A stretch of DNA of 64,000 nucleotides from Enhydrobacter aerosaccus (GTDB taxonomy: Bacteria; Pseudomonadota; Alphaproteobacteria; Reyranellales; Reyranellaceae). The stretch is taken from assembly GCF_900167455.1 (NCBI RefSeq), contig NZ_FUWJ01000001.1, positions 558,001 through 622,000 of the forward strand, in the 5' to 3' direction. Position 1 is the first letter of the stretch; each line of letters begins with the position of its first letter. Of this stretch, positions 34,748 to 47,581 are shown one piece after another. Below the pieces are notes generated by a model, which worked only from the letters and a program-made list of their open reading frames with translations, searched no databases and was not told the origin of the DNA. Position numbers and translations under genes: made by a program.

Positions 34748-36280
34748 ATGATGGATCGTCGTTCGCTTGTCTCGTTGGTTGCATTGGCTGCGGCATTGTC
34801 CGCCGGTGGGGCGCAAGCCCAGGGCCGATCGGGCGGAATCAATGACATCCAGACCGTTGTCGTCATTTATGCGGAGAATCGCAGCTTCGATAATCTCTAC
34901 GGGCTTTTTCCCGGAGCCAATGGTCTGCAGAACGTAACGGAAGAAAGTTCCCGCCAACTGGATCGCGACGGATCGGTGCTGAAAGAGCTTCCACCGGTCT
35001 GGGGCGGGCTTACGGGGAAGGGTGTTACTCCTGCAGTCACCGAGGCGCAGACCGCGCATCTGGCCAACAAGCCTTTCGCCATTGACGATCCGGCCGGCCT
35101 GAACACGTCGCTGGATGTCGTCACTCACGACTTGTGGCATCTTTTCTACCAGAACCAGATGCAGATCGACGGCGGCAAGAACGATCGCTTTGTCGCCTAC
35201 GGCGATTCCGGTGCGCTTGTGATGGGCTACTACGACGGCTCGAAGCTGCCGCTATGGAACATCGCGCGCAAATACGTCCTCGCCGACAATTTCTTCCAGG
35301 CCGCTTTCGGCGGCTCGTTCCTCAATCACTTCTGGCTGGTCTGCGCCTGCACGCCCTTCTACCCGAATGCGGATACCAGCCCGGCCAAGAGCATGATCGC
35401 CGCGGTCGAGGCGGACGGTGTGACCCTGAAACCCGCAGCCAATTCGCCGGCCTCGGCGACGGAGGGGATTCCGAAATTCGCGATGAACGGCCTGCTCAGC
35501 CCCGATTTCTATGCCGTCAATACGATGCAGCCGCCCTATCAGCCGAGCAACATCAAGCCGGTGCCAGGCGGAGACCCGAAGCTGGCCGACCCGAGTGCAC
35601 CCAACACGCTGCCACCGCAGAAGGAAGTGACGATCGGCGATCTCCTCAGTCTGAAAGGGATCGGCTGGGCCTGGTATGCCGGCGCCTGGCAGGTCGCGCT
35701 CGACGGCAAGAATGCCGCGCCGGTGCCGAACTTTCAGTACCATCACCAGCCGTTCAACTACTTCGTCAATTATGCGCCCGGCACCGCCGCGCGCGCCGAG
35801 CATCTCAAGGATGGCGGCTTGAACGGTGAAGAATTCATCAAGGCAATCGACGCCGGCGCGCTGCCCCAGGTCACGTTCTACAAGCCGCAAGGCAATCTGA
35901 ACGAGCATGCGGGCTATGCCGCCGTCATGTCAGGCGACCGGCATATTGCCGATGTCGTCGCTCATCTGGAGAAGAGCCCGCAATGGAGCCACATGCTCGT
36001 CGTCGTCACCTACGATGAGAATGGCGGCTTCTGGGATCACGTCGCGCCACCCCAGGCCGATCGCTGGGGCCCGGGCTCGCGCATTCCAGCCTTCATCGTC
36101 TCGCCGTTCGCCAAGAAAGGCTATGTCGATCACACCCAATACGATACGACGTCGATCCTGCGCTTCATCACCAAGCGCTTCGAACTGCCGATCCTGCCGG
36201 GCCTGGCCGCACGCGATGCCGCTCTCCGTGCTCACGGCCTTCCGCCGATGGGTGACCTCACGAGCGCTCTGACGTTCTAA
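34748..36280 (+). CDS. AcpA-like acid phosphatase / phosphoesterase, exported
   Basis: A 510-residue protein of the AcpA/phospholipase C phosphoesterase family. The signal peptide is residues 1-24 (ending GGAQAQ). The catalytic opening is TVVVIYAENRSFDNLYGLFPG, with the E-N-R-S-F-D-N metal/nucleophile motif, and later HPN-type elements appear as VVVTYDENGGFWDHVAPP and RIPAFIVSPFAKKGYVDHTQYDTTS. Such enzymes release phosphate from nucleotides or phospholipids in the periplasm. The PHO box upstream supports induction by phosphate starvation. Start could be the adjacent ATG at 34751. It converges with the L,D-transpeptidase. Confidence 0.9.
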   Translation: MMDRRSLVSLVALAAALSAGGAQAQGRSGGINDIQTVVVIYAENRSFDNLYGLFPGANGLQNVTEESSRQLDRDGSVLKELPPVWGGLTGKGVTPAVTEAQTAHLANKPFAIDDPAGLNTSLDVVTHDLWHLFYQNQMQIDGGKNDRFVAYGDSGALVMGYYDGSKLPLWNIARKYVLADNFFQAAFGGSFLNHFWLVCACTPFYPNADTSPAKSMIAAVEADGVTLKPAANSPASATEGIPKFAMNGLLSPDFYAVNTMQPPYQPSNIKPVPGGDPKLADPSAPNTLPPQKEVTIGDLLSLKGIGWAWYAGAWQVALDGKNAAPVPNFQYHHQPFNYFVNYAPGTAARAEHLKDGGLNGEEFIKAIDAGALPQVTFYKPQGNLNEHAGYAAVMSGDRHIADVVAHLEKSPQWSHMLVVVTYDENGGFWDHVAPPQADRWGPGSRIPAFIVSPFAKKGYVDHTQYDTTSILRFITKRFELPILPGLAARDAALRAHGLPPMGDLTSALTF

Positions 36281-36291
36281 CGTCTGGGCCC

Positions 36292-37785
36292 TCAGCTGCG
36301 CGGCCGGCCCATTGCCTGCACCACTCGCCGGTCGCGGCCATAGACGTCGTCGCGGAAGGAGACCGAGCCTTCCGCGTTGGCGGTCACCGTGCGGTAGGTG
36401 ACGTAGAGCCTGACCGGTTCGGGAAAGCCGTAACCGACCTGCTGGCCGTCATCGATGGCGGCGCGGACCTTGTCCTTGTCGAAGCCGCGACTGCCATAGA
36501 CCTTCTCCACGAAATCGAGGGGGTTCTGCAGCCGGATGCAACCATGGCTGAAATTGCGGCTTCCCTCGGTGAACAGCCAGCGTGTCGCCGTATCGTGCAT
36601 GTAGATGCCGTACTTGTTGGCGAACGGGAAGAAGATATAGCCCAGCGCATTGTTGGCACCAGGATCCTGGCGAATACGAAACGGAAAGGCTTTGGGATTG
36701 ATGGCGTTCCAATCGACCGTCGATGGATCGATCTCGCTGTCGTTGTCGCTCCAGCTCGAGAAAATCCTGAAGCCGCTGGCGGCGAGCGCATTGGGATCGC
36801 GGCGCAGCATGGGAAGATATTCTTCGCCGGAAATCGACTGCGGAACGGTCCAGTAAGGATTGATCTGGAAGCCGTGCATCACCGATGCGATTTCGGGCGT
36901 CGGGTTCTTGGCGGTGCCGACGATGACCAGGCTGTGGAACACGGGTCGGCCGCCATTGACGAACACCATGGAGTAGTCGCCGGCATTCACGAACACATAG
37001 CGTGAACCGAGATCCTCCGGCAGCCAGCGCCGGCGCTCGAGATTGGCGACCACCTGATCGATGCGCTCATCGAGGCCGGTGTTGAGCGACTGCGTCGTCT
37101 TGGCCCCGATAACGCCATCGACGGTGAGGCCCTTGGTGGCCTGATAGGTCTTTATGACAGCAGCCAGCGGCTCGTCATACAGGTCGGATACGGGACCGGC
37201 GACCGGGACCGCCATATCGAGCTCGGCCAGGCGCTTGCGCAGAAGCGGGACGCGCGAGTCGATCATGCCGGGTTTCAGCGCGTCTCCGCTGGGCACGGCG
37301 GTAAAGGTCGCGGTCTTGCGCTTGAGCCGCAGCGTCGCCAGCGTTTTCTGCAGGAGAGGGTAGTCCCCTTTCGGTGGCAACGAGGCGAGCCAGGCGGGAA
37401 AGTCGGTCGCGTCGGCAGCCTGCTTGAGGAGTTCCGACCGGTCGGCCTTGCGCTGTTGGATGTCGATATCCTTGTCCACGCTGTTGGCGCGGACGCGGCC
37501 GGTGGAGACATCGCTGGCGTAGGCGACAAAGGCGTCTGTCAGGAGCTGCTCCGCCCGATCCTGGTCGCCGCCGGGCGATACGGCTTTTTCCAGATCAGCC
37601 AGGCGATACCAGTCAGGATCCAGTCCATGATCGCCGGCGGCTCGGATCGCTCCGAGCAGGGCCGCGGCACGGGCCTCGGCGGCCCGCGATCCGGTCCAGA
37701 GGTGGTCGGCGGCCAACGAGGGGTCCGACCCGAGAACAGGCGCGATGAGCGCCAGCAAACCGACGAGAAAATGAACGCGTTTCAC
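36292..37785 (-). CDS. L,D-transpeptidase (YcbB/LdtD-like)
   Basis: A 497-residue enzyme that makes 3-3 cross-links in peptidoglycan. After a signal sequence (KRVHFLVGLLALIAPVLG, cleaved near LAA-D) there is an N-terminal domain, a peptidoglycan-binding-like repeat (DEPLAAVIKTYQATKGLTVDGVIGAKTTQSLN), and the YkuD domain with MHDTATRWLF and catalytic C416 in SHGCIRLQNP. The GTG start was chosen because it gives a GTGA overlap with the preceding hydrolase; an upstream ATG would add 12 residues inside that gene. The length fits YcbB-type enzymes. Confidence 0.92.
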   Translation of the reverse strand: MKRVHFLVGLLALIAPVLGSDPSLAADHLWTGSRAAEARAAALLGAIRAAGDHGLDPDWYRLADLEKAVSPGGDQDRAEQLLTDAFVAYASDVSTGRVRANSVDKDIDIQQRKADRSELLKQAADATDFPAWLASLPPKGDYPLLQKTLATLRLKRKTATFTAVPSGDALKPGMIDSRVPLLRKRLAELDMAVPVAGPVSDLYDEPLAAVIKTYQATKGLTVDGVIGAKTTQSLNTGLDERIDQVVANLERRRWLPEDLGSRYVFVNAGDYSMVFVNGGRPVFHSLVIVGTAKNPTPEIASVMHGFQINPYWTVPQSISGEEYLPMLRRDPNALAASGFRIFSSWSDNDSEIDPSTVDWNAINPKAFPFRIRQDPGANNALGYIFFPFANKYGIYMHDTATRWLFTEGSRNFSHGCIRLQNPLDFVEKVYGSRGFDKDKVRAAIDDGQQVGYGFPEPVRLYVTYRTVTANAEGSVSFRDDVYGRDRRVVQAMGRPRS

Positions 37786-38711
37786 ACGCAATTTATACTC
37801 GCGGGACGCAGATTCGTCCATTGAGGCGCGAAGCCATGGACTGACAGAAAATCCAACAGGTCAGCCGTGGCCCGCTGCTTCAATTCGGCCGTCCCGCCGC
37901 CGGCCCGAGCCCCCCACGTGACGCAGTTCGAGCGCGCCCAGGCCTGATACTCGGGCTCACTGAAGGCTCGACCGGCGGCGGGGACGAAGTGCCGGCCATC
38001 GTCCTCGATGAGGTTGCGGCAGCATGACCAGTTCTCCGCGTCCCGGATATCGAACACGCCACCCAGTGACTCCCAGCCGTGATGCGCGCCGCTATAGACC
38101 TTGACCTTGATGCGTCGGTTCCCCGCGGCCCGCATGCGCTCCGCGTATTCGATGGCGAGCGGCGCCGGCGTATAGTCGTCCCGTCCCGCCAGCATGAAGT
38201 ACATGGGCCGGCCATGGGTTGTGGCGTCGCGGTGCTGCGCGGTCGCTCCCGGGCAGATGGCAACATGCAGGTCGAACAGGTGAGGAAAGCCGGCCCGCCA
38301 ACGCTGGCGCACGGCGATGGCGGTATTCAACGTCGCCACACCGCCCTTGGAGACGCCCATCACTCCGATCCGATCTGGATCTATTCGCGGGTCGGCACGC
38401 AGCAGGGCGAGAGCGGCGAACGCATCGCCCTCCATTTGGGCGGCCGAAACGAGAGACTGATCGGCGACCGTCCGTCGGACGCCGCGGCCACTGAAGCTGT
38501 CGATGATCAGCGCGGCCGCTCCCGCTTCGGTGAGGGCCTGTGCATAATAGTGCTCGCGATGCCGCTGCACGCCGGCGCTGCTGGTCAGGAGGACCATGCA
38601 GGGAAAGGGCGCGGTGCCTGTGGATGGCAGATGAAGGGACGCCGATACCCGTGCTGGACGGCAGGCGGCGGGATGATCGAAAGTCAGCGTATCGAACGAT
38701 ACCGATTCCAT
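37782..38711 (-). CDS. Dienelactone hydrolase family alpha/beta hydrolase
   Basis: A 309-residue alpha/beta hydrolase. The nucleophile elbow GVSKGG places S121, the acid is D178/D179 in AGRDDYTPA, and the histidine is H210/H211 in YSGAHHGWE. VLLTSSAGVQRHREHYYAQAL and IIDSFSGRGV are typical of dienelactone-hydrolase relatives, though true dienelactone hydrolases use cysteine. There is no signal peptide. It may be an esterase of unknown substrate. Its stop overlaps the L,D-transpeptidase start, so the two are coupled, but a functional link is not evident. Confidence 0.88.
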   Translation of the reverse strand: MESVSFDTLTFDHPAACRPARVSASLHLPSTGTAPFPCMVLLTSSAGVQRHREHYYAQALTEAGAAALIIDSFSGRGVRRTVADQSLVSAAQMEGDAFAALALLRADPRIDPDRIGVMGVSKGGVATLNTAIAVRQRWRAGFPHLFDLHVAICPGATAQHRDATTHGRPMYFMLAGRDDYTPAPLAIEYAERMRAAGNRRIKVKVYSGAHHGWESLGGVFDIRDAENWSCCRNLIEDDGRHFVPAAGRAFSEPEYQAWARSNCVTWGARAGGGTAELKQRATADLLDFLSVHGFAPQWTNLRPASINCV

Positions 38712-38746
38712 GGACCGTGTTTAGCTTGTCGCCTAGGTTGCGCGCC

Positions 38747-39766
38747 ATGAGCGACAGTCCAGCCCGAAACGCATCTGCGGCCGCCCAGCGAGGGCAGGTG
38801 CAGGTTCGCGCCGTTACGGCAGATGAGGCGGGGCTGCGAGTGGATCGCTGGTTTCAGCGACATTTTCCGGAACTGGGCCACGGCGCCCTGCAGAAGCTGC
38901 TGCGCACGGGACAGGTACGGCTGGACGGCAAGCGTGTCGAAGCCAGGGATCGGGTCGAGCCCGGCCAGACTGTTCGCCTGCCGCCGGGAGTGACGGCCTC
39001 GCCGGCGCCTCAGCCGAAAGCCCAGCCCCGCCTTTCGGACAAGGACGCGGCCGAGATCCAGCGGCTGGTGATCCATCGGGATGCCGAGGTCATCGCGCTG
39101 AACAAGCCGCCCGGCCTTGCCGTGCAGGGAGGGACGGGCACGGACAAGCATGTCGACGGCATGCTGGACGCGCTGCGCTTCGGCTACGAGGAACGACCGC
39201 GCCTGGTCCATCGGCTGGACAAGGACACGTCGGGCCTTCTGCTGATTGCGAGAACCGGTCAGGCCGCCAAGCGGCTTGCCGAAGCCTTCAGGGATCGGGA
39301 GACCGAAAAGCTTTACTGGGCAATCGTGGTGGGCGTCCCGCCTCGTCGCGAGGGAACGATCGACCTGCCTCTGGCGAAGCGGCCGGGGGCACGCGATCGC
39401 GAGACGATGCAGGTCGATCACGAGCAGGGTCAGAAAGCCTTGACGCATTTCCGGGAACTCGATCGGGCCGGCAAGCGTGCGGCCCTGCTGGCGCTGTGGC
39501 CTCGCACCGGCAGGACCCATCAACTGCGCGTCCACTGCGCCGCCATCGGTTGTCCGATCCTCGGAGATCGCAAATATGGCGGCGAGGAAGCCCTGCTTTC
39601 GGCGGTCGCCGACGCCCGGCGGCTTCATCTGCATGCGCGTCGGATCGCCTTGCCCCATCCATCGGGCAAGGGTGAACTCGTCCTGGAGGCCGAGCTGCCG
39701 CCTCACTTCCGCCGCACGGTCGAGGCATTGGGCTTCTCGACCGGGTCTTCCGGCTCGGTTGATTGA
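38747..39766 (+). CDS. RluC/RluD-type 23S rRNA pseudouridine synthase
   Basis: A 339-residue RluA-family enzyme. An S4 RNA-binding domain lies at about 24-80 (GLRVDRWFQRHFPELGHGALQKLL) and the catalytic domain contains HRLDKDTSGLLLIARTG with D158 as nucleophile. VLALNKPPGLAVQGGTGT and WPRTGRTHQLRVHCAAIGCPILGDRKYGG are the other core motifs. RluC, RluD and relatives modify different 23S rRNA uridines; domain order and length fit RluC best. The ATG before SDSPARN was chosen as the first matching start. Confidence 0.92.
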   Translation: MSDSPARNASAAAQRGQVQVRAVTADEAGLRVDRWFQRHFPELGHGALQKLLRTGQVRLDGKRVEARDRVEPGQTVRLPPGVTASPAPQPKAQPRLSDKDAAEIQRLVIHRDAEVIALNKPPGLAVQGGTGTDKHVDGMLDALRFGYEERPRLVHRLDKDTSGLLLIARTGQAAKRLAEAFRDRETEKLYWAIVVGVPPRREGTIDLPLAKRPGARDRETMQVDHEQGQKALTHFRELDRAGKRAALLALWPRTGRTHQLRVHCAAIGCPILGDRKYGGEEALLSAVADARRLHLHARRIALPHPSGKGELVLEAELPPHFRRTVEALGFSTGSSGSVD

Positions 39767-39773
39767 GCGCACC

Positions 39774-41798
39774 TTGGCCCTACGCATCCGCATTCCCTGG
39801 AAGCAGGTTGTCTGGATAAGCCTCATCAGCGCGCCGGCTATTGCCATCGCAGCCGTGGTATGGGGCAGCACACGGGATCTTTCACGCTACGAAGCGCGAT
39901 TGGCCGATCACGTCCGCAAGGTTACCGGTCGCGAAATCACGAGTCGCGTCCCACTCTCGATCCACATCGGTCGTCACCCGGCATTGGTTGCGGAAGGCGT
40001 CACGCTGAGCAATGCGCCCTGGGGCTCTCGGCCCGAATTGGCGCGAGTGCGCAAGCTCACCCTTTATCTCGATCTGCCGTCGCTGTTGCTCGGCGAGGTC
40101 CGGGTCGGCCGCTTGCTGATCGAAGGGGCGGACATCCTGGTGGAACGCAACGAGGTTGGCGATACCAACCTCGAAATGCTGCCGCCGCCCGACGGTTCGG
40201 GACCGCGTCCGGCGGACAACCGATCGCTGCGGATCAAGACCAATCCCGCCTTTCCATGGATCGAGACCATCGATGTGCGGGATTCGGCCCTTACCATCGC
40301 CGACGGGGCAGGGCGGCCGCCCGTCGTTCTGAATGTGCAGAGCGCCACGTTCAAGTCGACGGCATCGGGCCAGCCGATGCAGATGCAGGCGCGACTGGCG
40401 GCGCCGCACGCGACGCCGTTCGACCTCTCCGGGGGAATCGGCACATTCGATGGCTGGCTGCGCGGTCTGCCAGGCACTATCGACGTGCAAGGGAGCTTTG
40501 GCGAGGGCCGGGTCACGATCAAAGGCACGGTCGGGGCGGCCAAAGGCACCAATCTGCAGATCACGGGGGAAGGAGCCGATTTCGGGACCTACGGTCCCTA
40601 TTTGCGGCTGCCCTTGCCAAGCGGCGGCCCTTACAGCTTCACGGCGAAAGCCGTGACTCAGCGCAATGGCCTCAAGGTGGAAGTCCCGTCGTTGAAGGTC
40701 GGCAACAGCGACCTCACCGGCGAAGCGCTGTTCCGGGCGGATCGCAATGGGACGCCCATCGCCACCGTGAATATCGATGCCAGCAGGATCGATCTCGACG
40801 GCTTGCATGCGGCGCCAGCTTCGGCGGCCGACCCGCAGCCGGGCGCGACGCCACGCTTCTTTCCGACGGCGCCCTTTTCGGCCCGTTGGCTCGGCCGTTC
40901 GGAACTGTCGGTCACGGCCCGGGTCGGCGAGATCACGGGCCTGACGAGCAAGGTGCAGAACGGCTCGTTGAGCCTGAGTTCTGGCGAGAAGCGCTTCACG
41001 TTGAGGGGCGCGGCGTCGATCGGGAACGGTTCGATGGGATTCGATCTGATCTACGATCCGGCGGGTCGCGTCGGCCAGACGACGCTTACCGGCACGGCGA
41101 GCCGAGTCCCGTTCGAGGATCTTGCGACGTTGTTCGGACTGGACCTCGGTCTCAAGGATGCCGTCGGCGATATCGATCTCAAGCTGCGCGGCGGCGGTCG
41201 GGCCGCTCATGATGCCCTCAATGTAGCCAATGGTACGATCGAGATCTCGGCCGCCAAGGGCCTGTGGCCGCGCGACTCGCTGGCAGGATGGCCGATCGAG
41301 ACGCAACGCTTGCTGGGGGGCACCGATAGCGGCGTGCCGTTCAATTGCTTCGCGGGAAGCTTCGAGGTCAGGAACGGGATCGCCAATCTGCGCAGGGTGG
41401 TCGTCGACACGCCGCGTGCCCTGTTAATTGGCGGAGGCTACGTATCGCTGCGCAGCGAAGCCTGGGACTTCATCCTGGCGCCCGAGGCGCGCGATCCGCA
41501 GGGCGCCGCATTGGCGTCGCCGATCCGGATCAAGGGCGGTATGGGCCGCCAGACCGCCGGGGCCCTCGACCCCGGTCTGGCCAAGCTGCTTGTAGGGGCG
41601 GGGCCGATCCCCAGCCTGACAGGCACTTTCGCCCAGATATCGCGCATGCCCAATGTCAATGCCTGCGCCATGCTGGCGACGCGTCTGGACGCGCTGCGGC
41701 CTGGTCTGCGCGCCCAGCTTCCAACTCCGACGACGGATCAGCGTGACCGGCCGGGGCGGCCTCAGCACCAGCCCGGGCGGCCCACACCCAGCCGTTAG
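39774..41798 (+). CDS. AsmA-family protein
   Basis: A 674-residue AsmA-type protein that probably spans the periplasm from an inner-membrane helix (residues 9-31, VVWISLISAPAIAIAAVVWG). The N-terminal region (YEARLADHVRKVTGREI, VTLSNAPWGSRPELARVRKL, LLLGEVRVGRLLIEGADILVE) is the AsmA domain, followed by long beta-rich sequence and the C-terminal AsmA domain with VANGTIEISAAKGLWPRD. The family transports or handles phospholipids to the outer membrane. The TTG start has GAG six bases upstream; TTG at 39759 is an alternative. The last 30 residues are Pro/Arg-rich. Confidence 0.88.
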   Translation: MALRIRIPWKQVVWISLISAPAIAIAAVVWGSTRDLSRYEARLADHVRKVTGREITSRVPLSIHIGRHPALVAEGVTLSNAPWGSRPELARVRKLTLYLDLPSLLLGEVRVGRLLIEGADILVERNEVGDTNLEMLPPPDGSGPRPADNRSLRIKTNPAFPWIETIDVRDSALTIADGAGRPPVVLNVQSATFKSTASGQPMQMQARLAAPHATPFDLSGGIGTFDGWLRGLPGTIDVQGSFGEGRVTIKGTVGAAKGTNLQITGEGADFGTYGPYLRLPLPSGGPYSFTAKAVTQRNGLKVEVPSLKVGNSDLTGEALFRADRNGTPIATVNIDASRIDLDGLHAAPASAADPQPGATPRFFPTAPFSARWLGRSELSVTARVGEITGLTSKVQNGSLSLSSGEKRFTLRGAASIGNGSMGFDLIYDPAGRVGQTTLTGTASRVPFEDLATLFGLDLGLKDAVGDIDLKLRGGGRAAHDALNVANGTIEISAAKGLWPRDSLAGWPIETQRLLGGTDSGVPFNCFAGSFEVRNGIANLRRVVVDTPRALLIGGGYVSLRSEAWDFILAPEARDPQGAALASPIRIKGGMGRQTAGALDPGLAKLLVGAGPIPSLTGTFAQISRMPNVNACAMLATRLDALRPGLRAQLPTPTTDQRDRPGRPQHQPGRPTPSR

Positions 41799-41840
41799 CG
41801 CTCTTGTCGCCGGGGCCAGCCGGCGTGTAAGCCCTCTCCA

Positions 41841-42560
41841 ATGAAGCGGTTCTACAAGGAAACGAGTATCGCGCCTGGCGATGGCGGATGGCAGGTGCTG
41901 CTGGACGGCCGGGCGATGCGGACGCCAGCCAAGGCAATTCTCACTGTTCCCACGCAGGCCTTGGCCGAGGCGATTGCTGAAGAATGGCGCGCGGTTCCCG
42001 AAAAGGCGGAGATCAAGGTTGCGCATCTGCCGCTGACGCGGTTGGCCGCGACGGGCCTCGACCGCGTGACATCACAGCGCGCGCAGGTGGTCGACGACAT
42101 CGCGAAGTACGCTGCGTCCGACCTGCTCTGCTATCGGGCCACCGATCCCTCCAGCTTGGTCCAGCGGCAGCACGAGATCTGGCAGCCGCTGCTCGACTGG
42201 GTTGCCGAGCGCTATGACGCGCGACTGTCGCTGGCTTCGGGCACGAGCTTCGTCACCCAGTCGCCGGCGGCACTGCTGGCGCTCCGCGAGGCAGTGGCGG
42301 CCCACAGCGATATCGCGCTGTCGGCGCTGTACAACCTCACCCATGTTGCCGGTTCGCTGGTTATCGCGCTCGCGGTGGCCGAGCGACGGCTCTCGGCCGA
42401 AGACGCCTTCTCGGCCGCCGAACTCGACGAACTGTTTCAGATCGAGCGGTGGGGCGAGGATCCGCTCGCCGCGCAGCGTCTCGCCAACATCAGGAACGAT
42501 ATCGATGCTTGCGCCCGTTTCCTGGCGCTGCTCGAGGACAAGCGGCTGGGAGGCAGTTGA
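41841..42560 (+). CDS. ATP12-family F1-ATPase assembly chaperone
   Basis: A 239-residue protein of the ATP12 family, which in mitochondria binds the alpha subunit of F1-ATPase before assembly and is conserved in alphaproteobacteria. Markers are MKRFYKETSIAPGDGGWQVLLDGRAMRTPAK at the start, EWRAVPEKAEIKVAHLPLTRLAATGLDRV and the ASDLLCYRA region, then QHEIWQPLLDWVAERY. It is probably cytoplasmic. It is followed at once by a PEP-mutase-family gene with an ATGA overlap, with no known functional link. Confidence 0.93.
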   Translation: MKRFYKETSIAPGDGGWQVLLDGRAMRTPAKAILTVPTQALAEAIAEEWRAVPEKAEIKVAHLPLTRLAATGLDRVTSQRAQVVDDIAKYAASDLLCYRATDPSSLVQRQHEIWQPLLDWVAERYDARLSLASGTSFVTQSPAALLALREAVAAHSDIALSALYNLTHVAGSLVIALAVAERRLSAEDAFSAAELDELFQIERWGEDPLAAQRLANIRNDIDACARFLALLEDKRLGGS

Positions 42561-43432
42561 TGGGTGCAGGTACGATATTTCGGGAGATCCTGAGCCGAAA
42601 AGGCCTGGTCGAGGCGATGGCCGGGCACAGCCCGCTTTCCGCCATGCTGGCTGCCGAGGCCGGCTTCGACGCGGTCTGGGCCTCGGGCTTCGAGCTTTCG
42701 GCGCTGTACGGCGTGCCGGACGTCAGCATCGTATCGATGACCCAGCATCTCGATATGACACGCGCCATGGCCGAGCGATCGGGCCTGCCAGTGGTTGCGG
42801 ATATCGATACGGGCTTCGGCAATGCCATCAACGTTCTCTACGCCGTGGAGCAGTACGAGCGCGCCGGCGCGGCCGCGATCGTCATGGAGGACAAGAGCTT
42901 CCCGAAGGTGACCAGCCTTATTGCCGGTGGCCGCCAGGACATGGTCCGCATCGAGGAGTTCCAGGGCAAGATCGAGGCCGCACGTGCAGCGCGACGCGAC
43001 AAGGATCTGGTGATCGTCGCGCGCACCGAAGCGTTGATTGCCGGCTTGGGCCAGGAGGAGGCGCTGAAGCGTGCGCGCGCCTACGAGGCCGCTGGCGCCG
43101 ACATGATCCTGGTGCACTCCAAGCAGAAGACGCCGGACGAGATCGAGGCCTTCGTGAAGGCCTGGGATGGCCGCGTGCCGATCGCCCTGGTGCCCACGGC
43201 CTATCCGCAGATGACGGTGGCGCGTGTCCGCGAGCTCAAGAAGGTCGGCTTGCTGATCTGGGGCAATCACGCCATCCGGGCTGCCGTCGGTGCGATGCGC
43301 CGTACCTTTGCGCAGATCCGCAGGGATGGGGGCATCCACAGTGTCGAGGCGGAGATTGCCACCGTCGAAGACGTGTTCCAATTGCAGGGCATGGGCAAAG
43401 TGAAGGACGACGAGAAGCGATTCCTGCGCTAG
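42560..43432 (+). CDS. Isocitrate lyase/PEP mutase superfamily enzyme, possible phosphonopyruvate hydrolase
   Basis: A 290-residue alpha/beta-barrel enzyme of the PEP mutase family. [15 protein letters not shown] near 40-54 and [15 protein letters not shown] near 78-93 carry the metal-binding aspartates. The loop E110-D-K-S-F-P-K-V-T118-S119 corresponds to EDK-x5-NS, the PEP mutase signature, with Thr in place of Asn. From memory, Asn supports phosphonate formation and the Thr form occurs in phosphonopyruvate hydrolase, so it may degrade phosphonopyruvate rather than make it. No phosphonopyruvate decarboxylase or transaminase is nearby. It also could be another C-C lyase of the family. Confidence 0.85.
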   Translation: MGAGTIFREILSRKGLVEAMAGHSPLSAMLAAEAGFDAVWASGFELSALYGVPDVSIVSMTQHLDMTRAMAERSGLPVVADIDTGFGNAINVLYAVEQYERAGAAAIVMEDKSFPKVTSLIAGGRQDMVRIEEFQGKIEAARAARRDKDLVIVARTEALIAGLGQEEALKRARAYEAAGADMILVHSKQKTPDEIEAFVKAWDGRVPIALVPTAYPQMTVARVRELKKVGLLIWGNHAIRAAVGAMRRTFAQIRRDGGIHSVEAEIATVEDVFQLQGMGKVKDDEKRFLR

Positions 43433-43496
43433 ACCTACCGGCCGTTTTGGCCGAAAACGATTTGTCGGGCCCCATGGTGAAGGCCGGAGTTTCTTG

Positions 43497-45025
<1,529 letters not shown>

Positions 45026-45029
<4 letters not shown>

Positions 45030-45240
45030 GCATCTCCCGCGAGGAGCGTATGCGCAGGGCGCGATCCGTGCGGCTGCACGTGATCATCGCCCTGTTCAGC
45101 CTTCTTGCGCTGATTGCGCTGAACGCGGTCTTGAGCAGCCATTATCCCTGGTGGTTGTGGGTGCTGATGGTGTGGATGCCGCTGATCGCTGGGCATACCG
45201 CCTGGTCAATGGGCCTGTTCGACCGAAATAAAGAAGGATC

Positions 45241-45244
<4 letters not shown>
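45026..45244 (+). CDS. Small 2TM-domain membrane protein
   Basis: A 72-residue protein with two helices (about 18-38 and 41-61) and a basic N-terminus ([17 protein letters not shown]). [20 protein letters not shown] and [25 protein letters not shown] resemble the 2TM Pfam domain, in which a short W-rich hairpin crosses the membrane. It sits between the carboxylase genes with an ATGA overlap to pccB, and its stop is close to the pccA start, so it is co-transcribed. A role in the carboxylase is not known; it may be a passenger. Confidence 0.8.
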
Positions 45245-47292
<2,048 letters not shown>

Positions 47293-47299
47293 GGCAAGG

Positions 47300-47581
47300 A
47301 TGCCGTTGCAGGCCCGATTGACCATTACGGGACGGGTGCAGGGCGTCGGCTATCGCGATTGGGCCATCGCGACCGGCCTACGCCTCGGCCTGTCCGGCTG
47401 GGTGCGCAATCGCATCGACGGGTCGGTCGAGGCGCTGATCGTTGGCGATGACGGCGCTGTGGGGATCATGATCGAGGCCTGCCGCCGCGGTCCGACGTTG
47501 GCCTTGGTCGAGGCGATCGACGTGGAGCCCGTCGACCTCGACATCCTTCCGGAAGGATTTACGCGGCGGCCGACCGAGTAA
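47300..47581 (+). CDS. Acylphosphatase
   Basis: A 93-residue acylphosphatase that hydrolyses acyl phosphates. The catalytic arginine R19 is in [12 protein letters not shown] and the conserved asparagine N37 in [13 protein letters not shown], in the usual ferredoxin-like fold. It is the last gene of the carboxylase operon, 7 bases after pccA. Its tail overlaps the convergent lipB by 23 bases. Confidence 0.95.
   Translation: MPLQARLTITGRVQGVGYRDWAIATGLRLGLSGWVRNRIDGSVEALIVGDDGAVGIMIEACRRGPTLALVEAIDVEPVDLDILPEGFTRRPTE

Noticed and set aside
43441..43470. GGCC-GTTTT-GGCC hairpin after the PEP mutase-like gene as a terminator
   Set aside because: The stem is only about 5 bp and is followed by A rather than T residues on the plus strand.
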